A DNA stretch of 64,000 bases from an uncultured Dehalococcoidia bacterium (GTDB taxonomy: Bacteria > Chloroflexota > Dehalococcoidia > Lucifugimonadales > UBA3495). This document shows, one piece after another, positions 9,526 through 19,144 of this stretch. Both the position numbers and the translations under genes were made by a program. The stretch spans positions 2,477,158 through 2,541,157 of the forward strand of contig OX638345.1 of NCBI GenBank assembly GCA_951813535.1, written 5' to 3'. Under the pieces are notes generated by a model that was not told where the DNA came from, did no database searches, and was given only the letters and a program-made list of their open reading frames with translations. Each line of letters opens with the position of its first letter. Positions within the stretch are counted from its first letter, which is position 1.

Positions 9526-10491
9526 TTATTCCGGGGTGACCAGTGATTCCGCTTCCTCGCCCGAAAGTACCCGCAGGATGTTGCCATAGGCGAAATGGGC
9601 GGCTCGGAGAGCTGTTTCCTGGCTTTGACCCGCCATATGCGGGGTGATGATCACGTTGTCCAGGTCGAACAACGGGTTCTCCGCCGGCGTCGGTTCTACC
9701 TCCAGGACGTCCAATCCGGCGCCAGCGATTTGTCCGTCAGTGAGGGCGCGGTAAAGCGCCGCCTCATCCACCACCGGACCTCGACAGAGGTTGATCAGGA
9801 AGGCGGAAGTCTTCATCATGCCGAACTCGCGGTCGGACATCATGCCGCGGGTGCGTCGGGTCAGGGGTACGTGGAGGCTGACGATGTCGGAGGTCTCCAA
9901 CAGTTCATCGAACCCCACGGGCTCGGCCTTGAGCTCTCGTTGGGTTTCTTCGGGGATGTCCACCAAATCGTGGTAGATGGTCCTGGTGTCGAACCCGGTG
10001 AGCCGCTTGGCCACCTGCTTGCCGATGCGTCCGAGGCCCACGATGCCCACGGTCTTGTCGGTCACCTCTGACAGATCAGTCTGATAAAGATTGCTTCGCC
10101 ATTGGCGCTGCCTGGTGGTGCTGTCCCACTGTGCCATGAGGTTTCTGCTGATGCCGATCATGAGGGCGAGGGTCTGCTCTGAGACCGAGATGGCGTTGGC
10201 TCCCCCGTTGTTCGCCACCGGAATTCCCATTTCCAGGATCGCCTCGAGATCGAGCCGGTCGTAGCCCGCGCTGAGGGTCTGGATCAACTTGACCTTGGGA
10301 CATTCCCGCAACACGTCGACCGACAGATCGCTGGTGACGAGGGCATCGGCGTCGCGGCACAGCTCGATCTTTTCCGCATCCGAGAGCGCGGGGTCCACGA
10401 CCGTGACCTCAAGGTCGTCAGGGGCATTGTCCAGCATGATCTGGGGGCGTCCACCTACCCCGCTGAAATACGCAACTTTCCAAGTGGGCAT
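9526..10491 (-). CDS. D-2-hydroxyacid dehydrogenase (NAD-dependent)
   Basis: 321 residues of the D-isomer-specific 2-hydroxyacid dehydrogenase family, which interconverts 2-oxo and D-2-hydroxy acids. The nucleotide-binding motif GIVGLGRIGKQVAKRL is in mid-protein. The catalytic triad is recognisable as Arg in NLCRGPVVDEA, Glu in LDVLEVEPTPAEN and His in ITPHMAGQS. The start is the ATG at 10491 (MPTWKVAYFSG), preceded by AAGGAG at good spacing. It is the first gene of a likely two-gene operon with the FAH-family gene, suggesting a shared pathway for a keto or hydroxy acid. The specific substrate is unknown. Confidence 0.92.
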   Translation of the reverse strand: MPTWKVAYFSGVGGRPQIMLDNAPDDLEVTVVDPALSDAEKIELCRDADALVTSDLSVDVLRECPKVKLIQTLSAGYDRLDLEAILEMGIPVANNGGANAISVSEQTLALMIGISRNLMAQWDSTTRQRQWRSNLYQTDLSEVTDKTVGIVGLGRIGKQVAKRLTGFDTRTIYHDLVDIPEETQRELKAEPVGFDELLETSDIVSLHVPLTRRTRGMMSDREFGMMKTSAFLINLCRGPVVDEAALYRALTDGQIAGAGLDVLEVEPTPAENPLFDLDNVIITPHMAGQSQETALRAAHFAYGNILRVLSGEEAESLVTPE

Positions 10492-11093
10492 ATCGCAATC
10501 TCCTTCGCGTGTCGTCACGGACTATGAGCACTGTGGGCGCAATTATAGATGCGACGTTGGGCGTGTCAAAAATCTTGCGGTCTCAGCACATCCGGACGAT
10601 TGATCCGGCCCACCGGGCGATACCTCGTGATCCGGCAATGATCTACTGAAACACGATCAGTCTCGGGCAGTGCAGCCCTCCGCTCACACTGTCCGCAAGA
10701 ATGACCCCAAGTAGCGCCGGCTGAGGTACTTTCGCTATCGGATTCATCCGCGCGCGGTGAGCCGTCCTTCGGATATACCCCGGGCGGCGACGCGACCCGC
10801 CCCGGGGATTCGATCCGGAACCCAAGTCAGGATTCTGGGCAAGACCGGAGATGAGACATGCCGAACCGGCAGGAACGGATCCTCCTTGGTCGATAGGAGT
10901 CTCGCTGCCAGACTTTCCCCGCGCAGACGGGAGATCTAACGGCATCGCCAATCTTCAGGTCTACCCGTTCGGCAATCTCCCATACGCGAGATGCCCTTTC
11001 GACCGGCGGACCAATGACCCCACCGGATCGTCATCGAAGGCGCGGGCTGCCGTAAGTGATTGTCGCCGCGCATTAACCTGCTGGGAGCGCGAG
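10492..11093. other. About 600 bases with no supported gene
   Basis: Several frames of 60-100 codons are open here on both strands, but none has recognisable motifs, a ribosome-binding site or consistent codon bias. It follows a dehydrogenase operon and precedes an inverted-repeat element, so decayed sequence is plausible. I see nothing I can name. Confidence 0.5.
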
Positions 11094-11097
11094 TAAG

Positions 11098-11234
11098 CTC
11101 ACGCGTACCCGGTTGGCGGAACTTGAAATTGCGAGCGCAGCGCGGCAATCTCCTCGTCGGAGGCGGCGGCGCTCAATCCAGCGAGATCGCCACGTCGCTA
11201 CGATCCTCGCGATGACAAACCGGGTACGCGCGAG
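11098..11234. mobile_element. 137-bp inverted-repeat element (MITE-like)
   Basis: The left end, CTCACGCGTACCCGGTTG at 11098-11115, is matched by the inverted right end at 11217-11234 (16 of 18 positions). The interior has GC-rich blocks resembling dispersed intergenic repeats (GCGAGCGCAGCGCGGCAATC, and GATCGCCACGTCGCTACG further right) and no ORF. The terminal repeat closely matches the right terminus of the IS4-type element at 20349-20366 (17 of 18), so this could be a non-autonomous derivative moved by that transposase. No target duplication is evident. The right end abuts the 3' remnant of the subtilase pseudogene. Confidence 0.55.
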
Positions 11235-13636
11235 GGCGCCTCCGCCGTTGACGTGGACACCATAGGTCGTGTTGCCCGAAAAAACATCGTCGCGCAGCGC
11301 AACTCTTGGAGCGCCGTTGATGAGCGCGCCCGCCGCACCGTTCCCCTCGTCAGCGGCGCCGGGCCGGGTTTGGCCCGATCATGTTGCCGACGATCACCTG
11401 CTCGCCGCCGCTGCCCCGCAAGACGATCCCATTGCAGTCAAAATCATTGACGGCCAATCCGCGAATGTAGCTGCCCTTGCCAGTGAGCGTGAGGCCGTCG
11501 ACATTGGCGCCTGCGCTGCTGCCGTCCAGTTCGATCAGCACCGTACCCGCTCCGGTGCCCGGCTGGTTAAAGCCGTCAATGAAGACCGACCTGGTGATAG
11601 TGGGGAGGACCGACGCCGAGCTGGTGGTGAGAGCGCCGCTACCGGAGATGTTGTACTTGATCGGGGCGCCCCTTCCGGCGTCGGCCTGCCGGATGGCAGC
11701 GCGCAGGGAGAGGGTGCAGTTGCCGTTGCCGTCGTCGCAGAGCCCGTCTGAGGTTGAACTGTCGGCGCCGTCTCCGGTGGAGTCCTCGGTGTACGAGTTT
11801 GGGAACCCAGACACGCTGTCCAACGCGAAGTTGTCGAACTCTGAAGCGATGGATTCTATGGCGGAAAGGGCGTCCGACCGGCCGTAGCGGAACACGGCGC
11901 TGTCGCCGTCGGAATCCGGTTCGCCCAAGTCGATGGCGGTGTCCCGAAGCATTTGGGTTAGGGCGACGGCGACGGCTTTTTGCCCATCGATCGATTGGCG
12001 TCCCTCTGGGCCTCGACGACCAGGGCCGCTATGCCGGCCACGTGGGGAGCGGCTGCTGAAGTGCCGGAAAACCTTTTGGACGAACTGCCGGAGATCGGTC
12101 TGCCGAAGCCTCCGGCGCGGGCAATAAGCACTCCTTCGATCCCCCATCAAGTCGGGCTTTTTTCGGGTTTCCCGATTCGGATAGTTGATGTCCGTCCGAC
12201 CCCGACCGCTGACGGACCGCGCCTCGTCGTTGCCAGGGTCCGGGGCGCCAATGGCGCCGACGGCCAGGACTCCTGACACGGCGGGGTGGCCGAAGACGCC
12301 ACCTTCAGCCACATCGTGCGCCATGACTGCGCCATTGAAGACCAACAGATTGAGCTGCCGCGCGTGCCCCGAAAATTTGCGAATGTATACGTCCGCCGAG
12401 GAATAATCGAGGTCCTGCGGGTAAATGCTCTCGAGAGGATCGTCATCGCCGCTCTGTTTCCTGACACTGCCCTCGCAAACATCGTTCTACAGGTTGAACT
12501 TGACCGGCCTCAGGCTCGGCAGACGGACAAAAAGGACAAAGTCATTCCCGGATGAACCGAACTGGTCGTTCCACTGGAGGACGAGCGCGGTTCCGAGGCG
12601 TACCCGGAGCGCGATGTCCGTTGCGCCGGAAACATCGAAGTCGTGGTAGCCGTTGCCGTCATTCGAGGATTGGCCCGTGTAGTGTTTGACCGACCGATTC
12701 CCGGCGGCTGAGGCAAACACCACGCCGCCAGCGCAATGACACCGGCCTCATAGTAGGGCTCAACGAAGTAGGTCCAGTCGTCGACGATGATATCCGCTCC
12801 CTCGTCGTCAAAGGCCTGGTTGGCCAACCACAGTATGGATTGGGCGCATTCCAGCAACGAACCAGCGCTCGAGAAGGCGAGTTCCGCGTTGGGCGCCAAG
12901 TCATGCACAATTTCCAACAACGCGGTGCCCTCGTCGCCGGTGTGGCTTCGGTCGGGGTCAATCTCGATGCTGCTAGGGAGGTCGCCGGTTCCTCGGGCGG
13001 TTTGCCAGGAAACCACACTGTCGGAGAGGACGCCGGCCTTGGCGCCCTTGCCGCAAGTCCGCTGAAGGCCCGCACGAGGTCGGCACGATGGATGCCGTCA
13101 CGCTCGGTGGTGACCCGACCGGTATTGGGTGCGCCGCAATCCGGGGAATTGATCTCCTGCACAGCATCCAATTCCGCGATCTCGTCGAGAGCCGTGACGG
13201 GCAGCCAAGCCTGCACGATGTTCGAGTCGGAGTTGGTTATTTCGATGACCGCGCCCAGGTCCCGGATCTGCTGCAGCGTGTCGTCCCCAATGTTCTCCAG
13301 GTGGATTTATGCCTTTACGTTGCCTGACGAGTCGAACCGAACGGGGTCGTCGGTCGTTCCGGATGAACCCTTCGCGCCCTTGGCGCTCGATTCTACCTTC
13401 GCGCCTTTGGTGGTGCGTCCACCGCCGTCCTCCGAGCGGGACTCCGCACCGAAAAGAGATTGCGTATTGGTCTGGGATGCGGACGTCTGGTGCTACGGGA
13501 TGAATCCCTGCAACCAAGGGCTGATCGGAGAGTCCGGCAAGCAGGACTCTCCCGGCGGGACCTCGGCGGACACCCGCGCCGCCACGATGGGCAGGCAGGC
13601 CAACGCCACCAGCGCGATGAGTGCCTTCGCTTTCAT
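11235..13636 (-). pseudogene. Decayed secreted subtilase (S8) with CSLREA/beta-helix C-terminal region
   Basis: The ancestral gene starts at the ATG at 13636 with a signal peptide (MKAKALIALVALACLPIVAA). An in-frame TAG at 13493-13495 stops it at codon 48, and later pieces lie in all three minus frames. The order is the pro-region (IVQAWLPVTALDEIAEL), a subtilase core (DEGTALLEIVHDLAPNAEL, then FASAAGN), the catalytic-serine block FSGTSAAAPHVAGIAAL (Ser codon 12057-12059), a CSLREA-like segment (CTLSLRAAIRQADAG) and beta-helix repeats ending about 11235. At least four frameshifts and two stops make a functional product very unlikely. The intact form would be a large exported protease with a surface beta-helix. 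Confidence 0.85.
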
Positions 13637-13761
13637 GTCAGAACACGAACACAATGAATATCGCAGTAGTTGTCGCTAGCTCGTGGCAAGCAACCGTCAG
13701 CCAGGAGCGCCAAGTGACAGGTTGACAAACATAAACGATTTATCACGGAATACGCGCTTGA

Positions 13762-14380
13762 TCAGGGGCGCACAACCCGGCCCACGAAAAGGACGGCCTC
13801 CGACTCGCAGTCCCGTACCAAGAAGACGAAAGGACGGTCGATGGTGACTTCCATGGGAGTTTCGGGCTCAGCCTCGGTAACTCCCACTACCACCGCCGTG
13901 GCCGCCGGCGCCTCGGTACCCGCCTCATCCACCGAAACGAAGGTCTTGCGGGCCACGTCCGAAATCCACACGCACTCCTCGCCCTCCAGCAGGCACGACA
14001 GGCCATTCATTCCCTGGAACTCCGCCCGCGCCCCGTGGAAGGCGCTGGGCATCCCCATCTGCGCCAGGACAAGAGCAGAAGAGCTTATCGCGGGATGGAG
14101 CCAGGCTGCGGTACAGGTCGAGGACAAAGGCCGTGTTGCTTTCCACCAATAACACTGCGTCCCGGTCTCCAACCTCCGGTGACGTGTCCCGTTCCGACAA
14201 CGTCGGGGTCGGCTCCTATGGGGGCAGCGTGGGTAATGCAATTGGACTCGAGGTTGGAGCTTCCCGCGTTGACCCGCCAGAAGGCGTTGACGCTGAAGCA
14301 TCTGGTTCCGAGGTGGATTCGACCGCCGTAGGAATCGCTACGTGTCCCGGGTCCCGGGCCGTTGCGGCAACACGGGCCAT
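13762..14380 (-). pseudogene. Serpin (serine protease inhibitor) remnant with large internal deletion
   Basis: The C-terminal part in one frame has serpin hallmarks: AQMGMPSAFHGARAEFQGM, the inhibitory hinge VDEAGTEAPAATAVVVG, and the final strand FVFLVRDCESEAVLFVGR with RVVRP at the end. In another frame the serpin N-terminal helix is visible (ESNTAFVLDLYRSLA, then DKLFCS), preceded by a Pro/Ser/Thr-rich linker and an in-frame TAG. The two pieces meet near 14095. Compared with a normal 370-400 residue serpin, more than 200 residues are missing, and a frameshift separates the halves. The intact ancestor was probably a secreted or lipid-anchored inhibitor. It is adjacent to the decayed subtilase on the same strand. 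Confidence 0.8.
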
Positions 14381-14654
14381 TGGTCACCGCTATCTCACCT
14401 TCACCAAGTGTCTCGTCTCCCAGGCCTTACCGGCCGGCAACGTCCTGGAAGCTGCTGCCTGAACAACATCATCAAGGATGACGCCTATCACACCGGTTGA
14501 CGGGACGTAGACGTGGGCTGTTTGGGTTACCGGGACGAGTTAGTTATATCGATATTGCCAGGCCCGAGATACAATACCTGCCGGAGGAACGCGTCGGCAT
14601 CATCGGCGTTTACTGAGCGTGTACGCGCTCGCCGAGAGACGCATCATCCAGACT

Positions 14655-15240
14655 GCATAGGGATACGGATCAGACGCTTCCGAGGGGGACGACGGCCAGG
14701 CGGTGAGCGGCGCTGGTCAAACCGCCTGTGCCTGTGAATTCGATACGGAGCGGAACGTTGTCTTGCGGAGAGGGAGCCACCACCGGATATGCCGCATGGC
14801 CACTCGAGCCAGCGACGCGGCCTGCTGATCGCCGATGTTCAGGGTCTGCGCCTGCACCGGTTGGATCTGGAGACTGGCATCATCACCATCTTCGCCGGGA
14901 ATGATGCAATATACGGCTACTATGCCGACGGCGGACCGACGCGGCGCTCACCTGGGGAGAGCCCAAGGCGACGACTTGCATGACGACATCGTAGTAGCCG
15001 AGTCCGATGACTGCGCATTCAGACGCATGGAGACGAGTACGGCATCGTCGCCGCCATCCCCGGTGAGGGCGAAGGCGGTTACGGCGGCGACGGCCTGACA
15101 ACTGACGCCGGGTTTTTCCATCGCCGTGCCTGCGGCATAAGCTCGGAGGACGGCCTCTTTGATTGCCGACACGCGCAATCTCCGAGTCCGTCTGGCTGGC
15201 CTGTGGATGATGTCCGGCGCGGCACGAGCATCGCACGCAT
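14655..15240 (+). pseudogene. Degenerate NHL-repeat protein fragment
   Basis: Plus-strand fragments carry NHL beta-propeller repeat signatures in shifting frames. Examples are GLLIADVQGLRLHRLDLETG followed by IITIFAGND and YYADGGP, then GIVAAIPGEGEGGYGGDG, then, after a frameshift near 15160, an IADTRNLRVR-like blade. NHL proteins normally have five or six such blades; here about three are recognisable, with frameshifts and no start. I read it as a pseudogene in the same decayed pocket as the subtilase and serpin. The left boundary is approximate. Confidence 0.65.
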
Positions 15241-15272
15241 GACTACCAATATCTGGAGAGGGTTGCAATATC

Positions 15273-16337
15273 ATGACTGCACTGGAAACCGGAATCCAGT
15301 TTCACCTGCCCACTTACGCACACGTTCCGTTGCCTCACCTGGTTGAGTTGGCCACCCGGGCGGAGGCCAAAGGAGTGGGCCAACTCTGGGTGACCGATAA
15401 CTTGAGAAGCCGTCAGTCATTTGTGGCCCTGGCGGCCATGGCCTGCCGCCTCGAAATAAAGCTGGGAACCGCGGTGACCGTCCAGTATTTCCGCAACCCG
15501 GTCGACCTCGCGGATTCGATCGCCACCCTCAGCGAGTTGATGGAAGGACGGGAATTGAGCATCGGGTTGGGCAGAGGCAATCCCCAGACGCCATTGCTCA
15601 TTGGCACGCCGCGGCCGGTCAGCGTATTGCGGGAAACGGCCCAGAGCGTCCGCAGACTCCTTGCCGGAGAAGCGGTCTGCTTCGCGGACTATCCCAACCT
15701 GCTGGATTATTACCATTTCAACCCTTCTGCCGCCTTCCGGCTGAATTTTGGACCCGCGTCGCCGGTGCTACTCTATTGCGGTAGCAACGGCCCGCTGGGC
15801 ATGGCCGTTGGAGGCGAAACCATGGACGGTTTGATCTTCGGAGGCCACTATGTAGCGGCCCTGCGTACCGGCAGGGTTCCCGAGTTGCTGGACACCTTTG
15901 ACGGCGCGCTTCCTCCGGAACGCCGGGAGGGGGATGTCCCCAAGGTGGCAGAGATCAAGATTTCCGTGTCTCGAAACGCAGCGGCGGCCAGGGAGTTCGT
16001 CAAGGAGAGCGCGGGCCGCCGGGTCTTGAACATGTACCGCCAGGGTTATACACCGGAAGACATTGAGCGCCTGGGCGTGGCGCTATCCGAGGTTGAGCGG
16101 TTGCATCAGGCGGATCGGAACGGCGCAACCGAGCGCGAGTTCGACAATCTGGTTACCGACTCCATGATCGATGCCATCTTCATAGCCGGGACGCCTGAGG
16201 ACTGCCTGGAACGGATGCTGAAGGTGCGGGACACGGCACGCGAGCAGGGCTTTGGACAACTGATGTACTCCGAACTGGGTCCGGACGTGGACGAGGCGCT
16301 GGCGCTGCTGTGCGACGTGGTGATGCCAGCCCTATAA
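15273..16337 (+). CDS. LLM-class flavin/F420-dependent oxidoreductase
   Basis: 354 residues of the luciferase-like monooxygenase superfamily. Visible features are VELATRAEAKGVGQLWVTDN (strand and helix 1), LGTAVTVQYFRNPVDLADS, then MEGRELSIGLGRGNPQTP, the cofactor-phosphate-binding region, and a C-terminal IAGTPEDCLERMLKVRD helix typical of F420-dependent members. The ATG at 15273 follows a GGAGAGGG tract at slightly long spacing. Codon use looks normal and the frame is intact, in contrast to the decayed genes immediately upstream. It converges with another LLM gene on the minus strand 60 bp away, but the two are only distantly similar, so this is not a recent duplication. Confidence 0.88.
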   Translation: MTALETGIQFHLPTYAHVPLPHLVELATRAEAKGVGQLWVTDNLRSRQSFVALAAMACRLEIKLGTAVTVQYFRNPVDLADSIATLSELMEGRELSIGLGRGNPQTPLLIGTPRPVSVLRETAQSVRRLLAGEAVCFADYPNLLDYYHFNPSAAFRLNFGPASPVLLYCGSNGPLGMAVGGETMDGLIFGGHYVAALRTGRVPELLDTFDGALPPERREGDVPKVAEIKISVSRNAAAAREFVKESAGRRVLNMYRQGYTPEDIERLGVALSEVERLHQADRNGATEREFDNLVTDSMIDAIFIAGTPEDCLERMLKVRDTAREQGFGQLMYSELGPDVDEALALLCDVVMPAL

Positions 16338-16397
16338 CCGGCGTCGGCGGCTTGTTTCGGAGCAAGGCCAAGGCGAGCAATGCGCGCTGGAACCCGC

Positions 16398-17546
16398 CTA
16401 CCTGACGGCCTGCTGCTCAGGGGCCTGGGTATAGTGAGGCATCACTTCGGTCACGAACAGTTCCAACGAGCGCATAGTCTCCTCGTGGGACAGGTGGCCC
16501 CACTGGAACGCGGCTACGAAGTAGTTGGCGCCAGTCTCAACGTATTCGTCCATGTAGTTGCGAATAGAGTCCGGGGATCCGGCGACAACATTGAACCCGC
16601 CTCCTCCCGGCGCGGCATGTTCCTCAAGCCCCGCTGAGCCGGACCTTCGCGCCGCGGCGCCTTGGCTGGCCTGCGCCTCCCGGTCCGGCAGGTTCGACGG
16701 CCTGGCATTGGCGTTGCCACCGTAGAACTGGGTCAGGCCGCGCCTCTCCACTTCCAGTCGGCGCGGCGTGCCCAGGTTCCACTTGTACTGGTCCCAGGCG
16801 GGCTGGGCCATGGTTGCGGCTTCCGCGTCCGTCTCGGCCAGGAACAGGTGGTTGACCAAGCCGATCTTGGGCGTTTCACCCTGGGCGTTCAGCGCGCCCG
16901 GCCCCTGGTGCTCATCCCAGAGTTGGAAATAGCGGTCCACGTTTGACTGAAACGAGTCGAGGTTCCCCACGATGATGGAATGCATCCCGTTGACGGCTGA
17001 GGTCTCCACATTGCGCATATACCACAGGGGCGGGTAGGGGTCCTGTTTGGGGCGCAGGCGCATCGGGAGGTCGTCGAAGTTGTAGAACTCACCCCGGTAG
17101 GTCAGCGAATCGTTGCCCAGTCCCTCTTTGACCACCGCCAGCGTCTCAAGGTACCGGGCGTAGTTCGTCTCCACCTCGCCTTCCTGTCCCCAGAAGTAGG
17201 CCTCGATTACCCCGCCGCGGCCAACCCCGATGTCCATCCTCCCGCCGCTGAGGTTGTCCAGCATGCAGATTTCCTCGATCAGGCGCACCGGGTGGTGCAG
17301 CGGCAGCACGTAGACGCACGGTCCCAACCGGATAGTTCGTGTCCGCTCAGCGGCCGCGGCCAGGAACACGTTTTGAGAGGGGGCGAGACTATGGACGGCC
17401 GGCGTGTGATGCTCCGCCAGGTGATAGGAGTAAAACCCGGCGGACTCCAACCGCTCGATTTGGTCCAACCGTTCCCCGTAAATTTGGTCCAGCGGTACTC
17501 CGGGAATGGGCTCAATGTGGTCGAAAACCCCAAACTGCAATGCCAT
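16398..17546 (-). CDS. LLM-class flavin-dependent oxidoreductase
   Basis: 382 residues, luciferase-like family, closer to the alkanal monooxygenase-like branch. Motifs are SAGFYSYHLAEHHTPAV, LGPCVYVLPLHHPVRLIEE and LSGGRMDIGVGRG. The stretch around GGNANARPSNLPDRE looks like a lineage-specific loop insertion. The C-terminal AGSPDSIRNYMDEYVETGAN matches the usual family ending. The start is the ATG at 17546 (MALQFGVFDHIEPIPG). Substrate and the choice between FMN and F420 are unknown. It is downstream of, but about 215 bp from, the MFS gene and probably has its own promoter. Confidence 0.88.
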   Translation of the reverse strand: MALQFGVFDHIEPIPGVPLDQIYGERLDQIERLESAGFYSYHLAEHHTPAVHSLAPSQNVFLAAAAERTRTIRLGPCVYVLPLHHPVRLIEEICMLDNLSGGRMDIGVGRGGVIEAYFWGQEGEVETNYARYLETLAVVKEGLGNDSLTYRGEFYNFDDLPMRLRPKQDPYPPLWYMRNVETSAVNGMHSIIVGNLDSFQSNVDRYFQLWDEHQGPGALNAQGETPKIGLVNHLFLAETDAEAATMAQPAWDQYKWNLGTPRRLEVERRGLTQFYGGNANARPSNLPDREAQASQGAAARRSGSAGLEEHAAPGGGGFNVVAGSPDSIRNYMDEYVETGANYFVAAFQWGHLSHEETMRSLELFVTEVMPHYTQAPEQQAVR

Positions 17547-17763
17547 GAATAAGCTTCCTCGTGCAAATCAAACGTCTCGCGGCTCGATGGGCTCTTGATG
17601 GATGTCGAACGATCCAGCGTTGCTCGAGCCGCATTTTCAACTCTATTGTAAGCGCTTCTCTCAAGTCAAACGTGCTCGCTGCGAGCAGATATCAGAGTCC
17701 CGGAGCTAGCCGAATCCGCCGTTACGGCGGGTGGTAGCCAAGGTCAATTGCGACCGCGTCGCG

Positions 17764-18993
17764 CTATACGCGCAGGCGGCGCAACGTGGGCCGCCAGACT
17801 CCGAGCACCAACGCGACCGTCAGGTAGATGGCGGCCCCTCCCGAGAAGGCCGCCGTCCAGCTTATGTACTCCGCAACCAACGTCATCGGATATGAGCCGA
17901 TGAACATGAAACCGGCGGAAATGTACCAGACGCTCATCACTCTGCCCTGAAACTCCGCCGGGACGGAGAGTTGCAGCACGGTCGTCCCCATTGGCACGAT
18001 GCTGCCCATTCCGACCAGGAACAGTATCGCCCAGGAAACCCAGAACCAGTGTGACCAGCCCAGGCAGAAAAGGGAGATGCCGAAAAGGAACATGCAGGCC
18101 AGCAGCAGCCAGTTCTTGCGGGATGAGTTGCCCAGCGACGCCATGATGATCGTGCCGGACAGGGACCCAATGCCCGCGCCGGTGATCAGCAACCCGGCAC
18201 CGCCGGCGCCGGTGTCGAGCACCAGTTTGGCGAAGGCGGGCAGCAACTGGGCGTAGGGCATCGCGAAGAAGCCGAAGGCGAACCCAATGCCGATCACGGT
18301 GAAAGTGATTGGGTTAGACCAGCAGTACCGCAGCCCGCCCCACAGCTCGGACAGGATGGACGAGCGTTGTTCCCGGGTCGGTACTGGCACCCGCCGCACC
18401 ATGAGCAGCGTTACCGTGCCAACGCCAAAACAGCCGGCGGCCAGGTATAGCGAAGGGGTAATTCCTGCCAGTTCAATGACGCCCCCGGCCAGGGCCGGAC
18501 CCAGGATTCGTCCGGAGTTCATAACTGCCGAGTTCAGGACGACGGCGTTCATCAGGTCGTCGCGGTCCACCAGGTCGCGGACTATGGCCAGCCGGGCCGG
18601 GGTATTGATGGCCTGGAGGGTGCCCAGGACGAACGACGCTGCGTAGATTTGCCAGAGGGCAATCAGCCCGGCGGTCTCCAGCGCGGCGATACCCAACACC
18701 AGCACGGCTACCAGCGCCTGGGTCAGCATCAGCAGTCCACGCCGGTCGAAGCGGTCGGCGAAGGTGCCTCCGAACAGCACGAACCCCAGGGTGGGCACCC
18801 CGTACAGGAAGATCATGAAACCCATGCGGGAGGCAGAGCCGGTCAGTTCCAGGACCATCCAACCCAGGATGAGGAACTGCATTCCCCTGGCCAATGCCTG
18901 GGCGTTGGCGCCGAGCCAGAACCAGCGGTAGTCGCGGTGCCGCAGCGCTCGGAAAGTCTGGAGCCTGCGGCCGACGGCCAGAATCTGGGCCAA
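17764..18993 (-). CDS. MFS transporter (EntS/MFS_3-like exporter)
   Basis: 409 residues with about twelve hydrophobic segments, the size and pattern of a major facilitator. FRALRHRDYRWFWLGAN is the typical N-terminus of the MFS_3 (enterobactin-exporter-like) branch, and GGTFADRFDRRGLLMLTQ is the conserved loop 2-3 motif (G-x-x-x-D-R-x-x-R-R). The likely start is TTG at 18993, preceded by GGTGG at five bases. Such proteins export small molecules by proton antiport; no neighbouring biosynthetic genes indicate the cargo. It is a single-gene unit. Confidence 0.88.
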   Translation of the reverse strand: MAQILAVGRRLQTFRALRHRDYRWFWLGANAQALARGMQFLILGWMVLELTGSASRMGFMIFLYGVPTLGFVLFGGTFADRFDRRGLLMLTQALVAVLVLGIAALETAGLIALWQIYAASFVLGTLQAINTPARLAIVRDLVDRDDLMNAVVLNSAVMNSGRILGPALAGGVIELAGITPSLYLAAGCFGVGTVTLLMVRRVPVPTREQRSSILSELWGGLRYCWSNPITFTVIGIGFAFGFFAMPYAQLLPAFAKLVLDTGAGGAGLLITGAGIGSLSGTIIMASLGNSSRKNWLLLACMFLFGISLFCLGWSHWFWVSWAILFLVGMGSIVPMGTTVLQLSVPAEFQGRVMSVWYISAGFMFIGSYPMTLVAEYISWTAAFSGGAAIYLTVALVLGVWRPTLRRLRV

Positions 18994-19144
18994 CTATTCC
19001 ACCAAGTTTTGCCGTTTCAGGTGCTCGTCGGCGTGTTTTTCAGCGTAAATGAGACGGCGGTTGCCATAAACAACTTACCACTGTGGGTGTTTCGCGATAT
19101 GACACCTATCAGGTTGACGCCCGCCCGTCAATCGCATACTCGCG

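Noticed and set aside
10643-10951. 102-codon minus-strand frame in the 10.5-11.1 kb gap
   Set aside because: No ribosome-binding site, no motif and unbiased codon use; it overlaps other equally open frames.
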